Below are positions 1-5,474 of a stretch of DNA of 5,474 nt, in pieces (the first letter of the stretch is position 1; the number at the start of each line of letters is the position of its first letter). The stretch comes from ZC4RG30 sp964417875 (lineage in GTDB: Bacteria > Pseudomonadota > Gammaproteobacteria > Steroidobacterales > Steroidobacteraceae): positions 1 through 5,474 of the forward strand of contig CAYQJU010000127.1 of assembly GCA_964417875.1 (NCBI GenBank), read 5' to 3'. The position numbers and the translations under genes were made by a program. Under the pieces are notes generated by a model. It had not been told where the DNA came from and did no database searches. It was given only the letters and a program-made list of their open reading frames with translations.

Positions 1-830
1 GTGCGTCCCCACCAGTCGGCGATGTGCGGATCCGCGCCGGCATCCAGCAGCAGGTTCGCGGTCCCGAAATGGCCATTGTCGATCGCGATCATCAGAGGCG
101 TGACGCCCTCCGGCGTGGGCCGGTCGATGGCCGCCCCGGCCTCGAGCAGCTGCTGCACACAGCGCGTGCAGCCGGAACGCGCGGCATACAGCAGCGGCGT
201 AAGGCCACCGGCCGGCCGGTACTGCGCGCGCGGCTCGGAGGTGATCTGGTTGCCCCAGTCATTGGCGGCGGCGCGCACATCCACCTCGGCGCCATGCGCG
301 ATGAGATATCCGGCCACCGCATCGTGCCCGCCTGCCACCGCCCACATCAGCGCGGTCTGTTCGCGGAAGCGCTCGCGCGCGTTGACCCGGGCGCCGGCCT
401 GCACCAATGCCTCGGTGATGGGCAGCAGGCCCAGTCCCGCCGCCTGCATCAGCGGCGTCTGTGCATCGGCATTGCCCAGGTCGGGATCGGCGCCGGCATC
501 GAGCAGCATGCGCACCAGCCGCTCATCGCCCAGCTGCACGGCCTCGGCCAGCGCGGTGGCGCCGAGCACATTGCGTACATCGGGATTCGCACCGCGTTCC
601 AGCAGCTGCCCCACCAGCTCATGATCCACCTGATGCACGGCCCACAGCAGCGCGGTGGATCCATCCGGCGCCGGCGCATCGACCGCGGCACCGGCTTCGA
701 TCAGCTGCAGAGCGGTGCCCCGATGGCCATCGCGCACCGCCTCGGCCAGTCCGCCGGCCATCGCCGCGCCGGGCACCAGCAGCAGTGCCGCGATCAGGAG
801 AGGGGCAAGCCTTCGGCGATCACCCGGCAT
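1..830 (-). CDS. Exported ankyrin-repeat protein (3' end outside window)
   Basis: Reading the minus strand from the ATG at 828-830 gives 276 codons with no stop before the left edge, so the C-terminus is missing. Residues 1-26 look like a Sec signal peptide: basic PGDRRR, a hydrophobic LLIAALLLV core, and an AMA-type cleavage site near residue 25. The rest is about seven ankyrin repeats, starting near residues 28, 57, 91, 124, 158, 210 and 243, with repeated TPL/TAL, GH and LL-x-AGADP elements. An 18-residue non-ankyrin stretch (about 191-208) interrupts repeats 5 and 6. Ankyrin repeats normally bind proteins, so a periplasmic scaffold or inhibitor role is inferred. The gene starts 7 bp after the stop of the metallo-beta-lactamase-fold gene, which implies co-expression. 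The Shine-Dalgarno sequence is weak (GAG about 7 nt upstream, overlapping the previous stop), so coupling to upstream translation is likely. The start is chosen because it places the signal peptide exactly at the N-terminus. The family call is firm; the function is unknown. Confidence 0.9.
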   Translation of the reverse strand, partial: MPGDRRRLAPLLIAALLLVPGAAMAGGLAEAVRDGHRGTALQLIEAGAAVDAPAPDGSTALLWAVHQVDHELVGQLLERGANPDVRNVLGATALAEAVQLGDERLVRMLLDAGADPDLGNADAQTPLMQAAGLGLLPITEALVQAGARVNARERFREQTALMWAVAGGHDAVAGYLIAHGAEVDVRAAANDWGNQITSEPRAQYRPAGGLTPLLYAARSGCTRCVQQLLEAGAAIDRPTPEGVTPLMIAIDNGHFGTANLLLDAGADPHIADWWGR

Positions 831-837
831 ACCCGAC

Positions 838-1827
838 TCACACGATGGTGTGTGACAGCTTGTTGTAGTGCGCCCACATGCTCTTGTGCGCGTCGTACAG
901 CGCCTGGTCCGGATCGGCCCAGGTGCGCGACAGTCCGTCGAGCAGCTTGCCGCGCTGCATGTCTTCGGTGGTGAAGCCCTTGCGCATCGCATCGGAGACA
1001 CGATCGAACATCGCGGTCAGCGCCTCGTTCTCGGTCTTCACCTCGGCGCGCGACAGTACCCCGCCGGTGGAGGCAATGATGCGCGCCGACTCATCGCCCA
1101 TGGCCAGCAGCTTCAGCTGCGAATCGACGCGGCCGCCGACCCATCCGCCCTCGAACCAGCAGATCTGCGGATCGGACACCGGCGCCACGGCATCACCGGC
1201 CAGCACCACGTTGGAATCCCGGAACCACACATACAGATCGCCGTCGGTGTGCGGCTGCTGCAGGTAGCCATATTCGATGCGCTCGCCACCGAAGCTCAGC
1301 TCGCGCTTGCCGACGTAGAACACATCGGTGGGCACGGCGGCCTCCTGGCGCGCCTCGAGATAGCGGTCTTCCCCGGGCACGAACTGCGGCACCCGCATGC
1401 GCTGTGCGGCCTTGGCATGCGCGATCAGCCTCGCACCGGCCTCGGCGAAGCCCGCATTGCCGCCGGTCTGGGGAAGGTGCCAGTGGGTGTTGATCACGGT
1501 GGTGACGCGCGCACCGGGCGCAAAGTTCTGCAGCTCGGCCTGCAGCGCGCGGCTGGTGCCGGGCGCGCCGGTATCCACCAGCAGCAGGCCCTCATCGCCG
1601 CGCAATGCGACGATGTTGCCGCCCAGTCCACTGACCAGCAGCAGGCGCTCACCCAGTGGCGTGACGCTGGCCTTCGCGTCGGCCATCGCATCGGCCATGG
1701 CCTGCGCCGCGGAAGGAGCGCCCTGCGACTGCGGCGTGCTGGCGCAGCCGAGCAGGCCGAAGCCGGCGGCCGCGCCCGCGCCGGCGCACAGCACTTCGCG
1801 CCTGGTGAAGCCCTTGCGCACGCTCAC
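838..1827 (-). CDS. Exported metallo-beta-lactamase-fold protein with an altered metal site
   Basis: The 329-residue protein begins at a GTG. Residues 1-30 form a Tat-type signal (TRR at 8-10, then an Ala/Gly-rich hydrophobic stretch) ending in LLGC at 25-28, a plausible lipobox with Cys28 as lipidation site. The metallo-beta-lactamase fold follows: VDTG at 84-87, NTHWH at 113-117, PHTDGD at 192-197 and AGDAV at 210-214. The usual HxHxDH motif reads HWHLPQ, so the Asp and second-site His are replaced by Pro119 and Gln120. The C-terminal Gly-His-Gly loop reads STGG at 253-256. His115, His117, His193 and Asp212 remain, matching the site-1 ligands of the glyoxalase II type. A one-metal or non-catalytic, membrane-anchored periplasmic role is inferred. 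The start overlaps the DUF1552 stop by 4 bp (GTGA), a coupling arrangement. A second in-frame GTG lies two codons downstream, but the first fits the overlap better. The fold is secure; the activity is unknown. Confidence 0.92.
   Translation of the reverse strand: MSVRKGFTRREVLCAGAGAAAGFGLLGCASTPQSQGAPSAAQAMADAMADAKASVTPLGERLLLVSGLGGNIVALRGDEGLLLVDTGAPGTSRALQAELQNFAPGARVTTVINTHWHLPQTGGNAGFAEAGARLIAHAKAAQRMRVPQFVPGEDRYLEARQEAAVPTDVFYVGKRELSFGGERIEYGYLQQPHTDGDLYVWFRDSNVVLAGDAVAPVSDPQICWFEGGWVGGRVDSQLKLLAMGDESARIIASTGGVLSRAEVKTENEALTAMFDRVSDAMRKGFTTEDMQRGKLLDGLSRTWADPDQALYDAHKSMWAHYNKLSHTIV
1824..1827 (-). promoter_or_regulatory. GTGA stop/start overlap (translational coupling)
   Basis: The last base-triplet of the DUF1552 gene (TGA) and the GTG start of the metallo-beta-lactamase-fold gene share four bases, GTGA. 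Upstream on the minus strand there is only a G-run (GGGGG, next to the start) as a possible ribosome-binding site. Termination-reinitiation is the likely route of translation, which would tie the amounts of the two proteins together. Confidence 0.7.
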
Positions 1828-3176
1828 ACCCCCGCGATGAAGCCGGTGGAGTCACCGAGCCTGTCGCGCTCGATGCCCAGCTTGTTCAGCACGGTCAGGT
1901 GCAGGTTGGCGATCGGCGTGCGCTCCGGCGGCACGATGTGGCGGCCGCCCTTGAGCTTGCCGTTGCCGCCGCCGACCAGGATCACCGGCAGCGGATAATT
2001 GTTGTGCCGGTCGCTGTTCGACATGTTCGAGCCATACATGAAGATCGAATGGTCGAGCAGCGAGCCGTCGCCATCGGGCGTGGCGGCCATCTTGTCGAGG
2101 AACTCCGCGAAGCGCTCCATGTGCCAGGTCTGCACCAGCGTCAGCTTGCGCAGCCGCTCGCGGTCGTTTGCATGGTGCGACAGTGGATGGAAGGAATCGG
2201 GCACATTGATGAACGGATAGGCACGGTTGGTGCCCTCGGCCACCATGATGTAGGAGGCCACGCGCGTCAGGTTCGCCTGGTAGGCCAGCGCCAGCAGGTC
2301 GAACATCAGTCGCACCTGCTCGTCGAAGGCATCCAGTTCGCCCACCGGCGCATCCGGCAGCTCGATGGCCGACAGGTCGCGCTGCATGGCCTTCTCCAGG
2401 CGACGTTCGATCTCTCGCACCGTCTCCAGATAGCTGTCCATCACGCGCTGGTCCGCCGGACCCAGCTCGCTGCGCAGCGCCCGCGTGCGATCGGCGATGA
2501 GGTCGAGGATGCTGGTGGTCTGGCGCGCGATCAGCGCGCGCTCGGCCTCGGTGTCGCCCTCGCCGAACAGCTGCAGGAACACCTTGCGCGGGTTGTATTC
2601 CATCGGCAGCGGCGTGTGTGCGTCGCGGAACGACAGTGTCGAGCTGTAGTAGCAGGCACCGGCTCCGCCACCGCAGGCCGCGCTCTGGATGGTGGTCTCG
2701 GAACACACCTCCAGTGACGGCAATGCGGTCTCCTGGCCGATCTCGCCGGCAATCACCTGGTCGAGGGTGACCGCCATGTTGGCGCCCGCGGAGCCACCGG
2801 CCGGACGCGTGGCCGACAGCCAGGTGGCCGGATTCAGCGTGTGCACCGAGCCGGCGCTGGCAGCGTTCTCCAGGTTCGCGAACGAGATCAGCTGCTGCTT
2901 GTACTTCTCGAGCGGCTGCATGATCTTGTTCAGCGTGAAGGCATCGCCCTCGCCCGAGGGCGTCCAGGCATCGACTTCCTTGCCATAGGGCGTGTTGTCC
3001 ATGATGGCGCCGTGCGGAATATAAAAGAACCCCACGCGCGGCTTCGGCGTTGCCGCGGTCTGCGCCAGTGCCGTGCCGGCCGGCACCATCGCATCGAGCA
3101 ATGGCAGCGCCATCGAAACCCCGAGCCCCTTCAACGTGGCGCGGCGCGAAATGTGCTTCCTGGTCAGGAACATCAT
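1824..3176 (-). CDS. DUF1552 (HXXSHH) family Tat-exported protein
   Basis: The 450-residue protein opens with a Tat signal: SRRATLK at residues 10-16, then a hydrophobic stretch through about residue 30 and an ALAQ cleavage-like site at 36-39. The mature part matches my knowledge of DUF1552. It has the early YIPHG element (52-56), a Cys-bearing segment (C158, C168, C175), PLPMEYNPR (189-197), the family motif HPLSHH at 330-335, and a C-terminal block with YGSNMSNSDRHNNYPLPV at 381-398. The length is normal for the family and the gene is complete. The biochemical function of DUF1552 is not established. It almost always sits next to a DUF1592/PSCyt1-type cytochrome-like gene, as here, with 15 bp between them, so the two probably act together outside the cytoplasm. 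Two consecutive ATGs (3174-3176 and 3171-3173) lie 5 and 8 nt after a strong GAGGGGAG, so either may be the true start. The stop overlaps the next gene's start. Confidence 0.94.
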   Translation of the reverse strand: MMFLTRKHISRRATLKGLGVSMALPLLDAMVPAGTALAQTAATPKPRVGFFYIPHGAIMDNTPYGKEVDAWTPSGEGDAFTLNKIMQPLEKYKQQLISFANLENAASAGSVHTLNPATWLSATRPAGGSAGANMAVTLDQVIAGEIGQETALPSLEVCSETTIQSAACGGGAGACYYSSTLSFRDAHTPLPMEYNPRKVFLQLFGEGDTEAERALIARQTTSILDLIADRTRALRSELGPADQRVMDSYLETVREIERRLEKAMQRDLSAIELPDAPVGELDAFDEQVRLMFDLLALAYQANLTRVASYIMVAEGTNRAYPFINVPDSFHPLSHHANDRERLRKLTLVQTWHMERFAEFLDKMAATPDGDGSLLDHSIFMYGSNMSNSDRHNNYPLPVILVGGGNGKLKGGRHIVPPERTPIANLHLTVLNKLGIERDRLGDSTGFIAGV

Positions 3177-3181
3177 GACGA

Positions 3182-3189
3182 CTCCCCTC
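3182..3189 (-). promoter_or_regulatory. Shine-Dalgarno sequence of the DUF1552 gene
   Basis: On the minus strand this reads GAGGGGAG, a strong ribosome-binding site. It lies inside the 15-bp gap after the TAG stop of the upstream cytochrome-like gene (3192-3194). It is 5 nt before the first ATG and 8 nt before the second. It is the clearest Shine-Dalgarno sequence in the window; the two downstream junctions have only weak ones and probably depend on coupling. Confidence 0.75.
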
Positions 3190-3191
3190 TT

Positions 3192-5474
3192 CTATTGCGC
3201 CCGGCTGGCCGTGGCCACCGTGGTCGTGTGATCGCCGCCGTGGGCGGCAGCCTGCATGCGGAACGCGTCGGATTTCACCACGCCCATCACCAGGTCGAAG
3301 AACCGGTACTGGCCGGCGGCGGCATCGCGCACGATCTGCCGCACCTGCGGCATGTCGTGTGCCTCCACCTCGCGGGCCGTGGCATACATCATGAGCTTCT
3401 GCGTCATGGCCCAGGCGAACTGGTCGGGCTTGCGCAGCAGCGCCTCGCGCAGTTCGACCACGCCGCTCACCGGCGTGCCGTCCGGCAGCACCGTGGTCGA
3501 GTCCACCGGCAGGCGCGAGTCGATCTCGCGCGTGCGCCAGGCGCCGGTGACATCGAAGTTCTCCAGTGCCAGACCCAGCGGATCGATCACACCATGGCAC
3601 TGGTTGCAATTGGCGGCGGCGCGATGCGCCGCAAGGCGGTCGCGCACCGTGGTGCCCTCATCGCCTTCCTTCGCCGCCAGGTTGGTTTCCACCCCCGGTG
3701 GCGGCGGCGTCGGCGGTGTGCCGAGGATGCGCTCGAGAATCCACGCACCGCGCAGCACCGCCGAGGTGCGATCGCCATAGGAGGTGCGCAGCAGCACCGC
3801 GCCCTTGCCGAGCAATCCATGGCGCACCGGATCGTCCAGTTCCACGCGGCGGAACTGCGAACCAAGCACGCCGCGCATGCCATAGTGGCGCGCCAGCCGG
3901 TCGTTGACGAAGGTGTAATCCGCATCCAGCAGGTCGAGCACGCTGCGGTTCTGCAGCAGCACCTCGGACAGGAACAGGCGGATCTCGGCGGCGAAATCAT
4001 TGCGCAGCGCCGTGCTGAAGCCGCGGTAGATATTCGGATCCGGCTCCACCGCATCCAGATCGTCCACGTTCAGCCAGCGCATGGCAAAGCCCTCCACCAG
4101 CGCCGTGGCACGGCGGTCGCGCAGCATGCGCATCACCTGCGCCTCGTAGACGGCGTCATCCTGCAGCCGCCCCTGCCCGGCCAGCTGCAGCAGCTCGTCA
4201 TCGGGCAGGTCGCTCCACAGGAAGAACGCCAGGCGCGAGGCGAGCTCGAGGTCGGACAGCGGCGCCACTTCCGCGCCGCGCGGCGCGATGGTGCGATAGA
4301 GGAAGTCCGGGCTCGACAGCGTGCCCATCACGATCTCCTGCACGCCGCCGTCGAAGTGACCGATCTCCTTGCGGCCGGCGTCGAAAAAGGCCATCAGCTT
4401 GGCCACGTCGCTGTCGTCGACCGGACGGCGGTAGGCACGCGCGGCAAGGTGCCGTGCGATCTTCTCGGCGCAGGGCCGCTCTTCGGCCGCGGTGGCCGGA
4501 TAGCAGATGAAGATGCGGTCACGCGTCGGCGAGCTGCCGATGCGGGTGGGCCCATGGGGACCCGTGACCTCGACGCCGGCCGAAAGCCGCAGCGCGCCAC
4601 CCGCCGAGGCACCGCCACCGCCGCCGATGTTGTCGTCCGACAGCGCCCGCGAACGCTCCATCGCCGTCACCACGATCTCGTGCGTGCCGGAGGTGACATG
4701 GATGGGGATGTTCTGGAAGCGCGACAGCACCTTGTCGCGGCCCGTCTGCGCTTCCTTGTCGGCAAGGCCGAGGTCATCCTCGCCACCCACGTCGGCGCGG
4801 AACACCTCGCGGCCATCGACGAAGATCACCACCGTGCGACGGAACAGCGACTGGTGCGTGTAGAGGCCACCGGTGAGGTCATCCTGCAGGCTGAGGCGAT
4901 ATTCACCATCGGCCGGGAAGAAATGCTTGAAGGCCATGCCGCCGGCACTGCCCAGCGGCATCGGGATGGACGAACCGCCGCCCGGTGTGTGCACGGTCTT
5001 GCCCATCTTGGGCCGCGGATCGCCCACCGCGCGCTGCGAGACATGGCGTGCCGCGCCGATGTACTGGTCGAGGAAGGTGGGCGACACGGTCAGCACCGCG
5101 GCGATGTTGTCGAAGCCTTCCATCTCGATCTCGGGCGGCAGCAGGTCGGCCACGTTGATCTCGACGCCGAGCAGCGAGCGCACGGCATTGGCGTATTCGG
5201 TGCGGTTCAGGCGCTGCGCGGTGACATGCCCGGCGCGCGGCGTTGCATCGCGCGCATCCAGCCGCGCCTCGAGCCAGCCCACCAGCGCATCGGACTCGGC
5301 AGGCGTGGGCTGCGGGCTGCCCGGCGGCGGCATCAGATGGCCGCGCAGCTTCACCACGACTGATTCCCACACGTCGATGTCGTGCGGCACATCGGCCGGA
5401 GAGTAGGTATCGAAGGCCACGCCGCCGGCCCAGTCGGTGGAGTTGTGGCACTCGGAGCAGTAGGTGTCGACCAG
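3192..5474 (-). CDS. PSCyt1/DUF1592-type dihaem cytochrome-like protein (5' end outside window)
   Basis: The frame is open to the right edge and gives 760 residues (numbered here from the edge), so signal peptide and extreme N-terminus are missing. Order of parts: a cytochrome-c-like PSCyt1 domain with CSECH at 6-10 and MPPPG at 48-52, a possible axial Met; DUF1587 at about 84-150 (TAQRLNRTEY); a beta-sandwich at about 185-275 resembling carbohydrate-binding modules; a Gly-rich linker (284-288); DUF1595 at about 320-380 (AYRRP); DUF1592 at about 408-533 (ELASRLAFFLWSDLPDD); DUF1588 at about 538-648 with the proline run TPPTPPPP and a second haem motif CNQCH at 623-627 followed by DPLG; DUF1585 to about 738. 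This architecture is well known in Planctomycetes and Acidobacteria, but its reaction is not established; a periplasmic redox role is inferred from the haem motifs. It leads the visible operon. A GTG at 5418-5420 is in frame but lies downstream of the first haem motif, so it is not the start. Confidence 0.95.
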   Translation of the reverse strand: MVDTYCSECHNSTDWAGGVAFDTYSPADVPHDIDVWESVVVKLRGHLMPPPGSPQPTPAESDALVGWLEARLDARDATPRAGHVTAQRLNRTEYANAVRSLLGVEINVADLLPPEIEMEGFDNIAAVLTVSPTFLDQYIGAARHVSQRAVGDPRPKMGKTVHTPGGGSSIPMPLGSAGGMAFKHFFPADGEYRLSLQDDLTGGLYTHQSLFRRTVVIFVDGREVFRADVGGEDDLGLADKEAQTGRDKVLSRFQNIPIHVTSGTHEIVVTAMERSRALSDDNIGGGGGASAGGALRLSAGVEVTGPHGPTRIGSSPTRDRIFICYPATAAEERPCAEKIARHLAARAYRRPVDDSDVAKLMAFFDAGRKEIGHFDGGVQEIVMGTLSSPDFLYRTIAPRGAEVAPLSDLELASRLAFFLWSDLPDDELLQLAGQGRLQDDAVYEAQVMRMLRDRRATALVEGFAMRWLNVDDLDAVEPDPNIYRGFSTALRNDFAAEIRLFLSEVLLQNRSVLDLLDADYTFVNDRLARHYGMRGVLGSQFRRVELDDPVRHGLLGKGAVLLRTSYGDRTSAVLRGAWILERILGTPPTPPPPGVETNLAAKEGDEGTTVRDRLAAHRAAANCNQCHGVIDPLGLALENFDVTGAWRTREIDSRLPVDSTTVLPDGTPVSGVVELREALLRKPDQFAWAMTQKLMMYATAREVEAHDMPQVRQIVRDAAAGQYRFFDLVMGVVKSDAFRMQAAAHGGDHTTTVATASRAQ
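3594..3608 (-). other. Second c-type haem attachment motif (CNQCH)
   Basis: The minus strand encodes Cys-Asn-Gln-Cys-His within DUF1588, followed by G-V-I-D-P-L-G and then LENFD. A CxxCH followed by DPLG is characteristic of this domain. It lies about 613 residues after the first motif, so the protein is a candidate dihaem cytochrome. Haem binding at this second site is inferred from the motif only. Confidence 0.75.
5445..5459 (-). other. First c-type haem attachment motif (CSECH)
   Basis: The minus strand encodes Cys-Ser-Glu-Cys-His at residues 6-10 of the visible cytochrome-like protein, 15 bases from the window edge. This is the CxxCH signature for covalent haem c. It fits PSCyt1-type domains, which carry it near the mature N-terminus, and implies export of the protein for haem attachment. 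Confidence 0.85.

Noticed and set aside
207..220. Perfect 14-bp palindrome ACCGGCCGGCCGGT
   Set aside because: It lies inside the ankyrin coding frame (Y-R-P-A-G codons), is built only from repeated CCGG units common in GC-rich DNA, and has no neighbouring promoter or second copy. I do not treat it as an operator.
831..837. Possible promoter or terminator between the metallo-beta-lactamase-fold and ankyrin genes
   Set aside because: The gap is only 7 bp, with no room for -35/-10 boxes and no hairpin followed by a T-run.
1..974. Plus-strand open frames of 207 and 316 codons at the left end
   Set aside because: The minus strand in this region encodes regular ankyrin repeats in one uninterrupted frame, and the plus-strand products have no recognisable features.
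868..1998. A 376-codon plus-strand open frame opposite the metallo-beta-lactamase-fold gene
   Set aside because: It is a low-information His/Arg/Gln-rich translation of the complement of a gene with clear motifs on the minus strand.
1852..3609. A 585-codon minus-strand frame across the cytochrome-like/DUF1552 junction
   Set aside because: It overlaps two recognised genes in another frame, has an Arg/Ala/Gly-rich composition and no family motif, and would remove the clear stop, Shine-Dalgarno and start at the junction.
4611..4625. GCC/ACC triplet repeat resembling a microsatellite
   Set aside because: It simply encodes the five-glycine linker of the cytochrome-like protein, with mixed glycine codons.
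2841..5363. An 840-codon plus-strand open frame opposite the cytochrome-like gene
   Set aside because: Its product is rich in His, Arg, Gln and Ala with no recognisable domain, typical of the antisense frame of a GC-rich gene. The minus strand here encodes a well-recognised multidomain protein with conserved motifs throughout.

Overview
This window is a slice of one compact minus-strand operon from a GC-rich bacterium. Coding runs right to left with almost no intergenic space: (1) a large c-type-cytochrome-like protein of the PSCyt1/DUF1587/DUF1595/DUF1592/DUF1588/DUF1585 architecture, whose N-terminus lies beyond the right edge (3192-5474); (2) a Tat-exported DUF1552 (HXXSHH family) protein (1824-3176); (3) a Tat/lipoprotein-type metallo-beta-lactamase-fold protein (838-1827); (4) an ankyrin-repeat protein with a signal peptide, whose C-terminus lies beyond the left edge (1-830). 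The junctions are 15 bp, a 4-bp GTGA overlap and 7 bp, so the four genes are very probably co-transcribed and translationally coupled. No RNA gene, mobile element, CRISPR array, promoter or terminator was seen, and no gene-free stretch is longer than 15 bp.

The DUF1592-type plus DUF1552 pair is known from Planctomycetes, Acidobacteria, Myxococcota, Verrucomicrobia and some Gammaproteobacteria, and its biochemical role is still poorly defined. GC-rich codon use, a GTG start, Tat signals and the added metallo-beta-lactamase-fold and ankyrin partners would suit a proteobacterium (for example a Steroidobacter/Nevskia-like lineage) or an acidobacterium. The window alone does not settle this.

Three of the four proteins carry visible export signals, and the fourth carries two CxxCH haem-attachment motifs, which are matured only outside the cytoplasm. 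I infer an envelope-located assembly: a dihaem cytochrome-like protein with a carbohydrate-binding-like beta-sandwich, a DUF1552 partner, a membrane-anchored metallo-beta-lactamase-fold protein and a periplasmic ankyrin scaffold. The substrate cannot be read from the sequence.

The most notable detail is in the metallo-beta-lactamase-fold protein. All four residues expected at metal site 1 are kept, while all three residues used only by metal site 2 are replaced. This suggests a mono-metal or non-hydrolytic derivative rather than a normal hydrolase.
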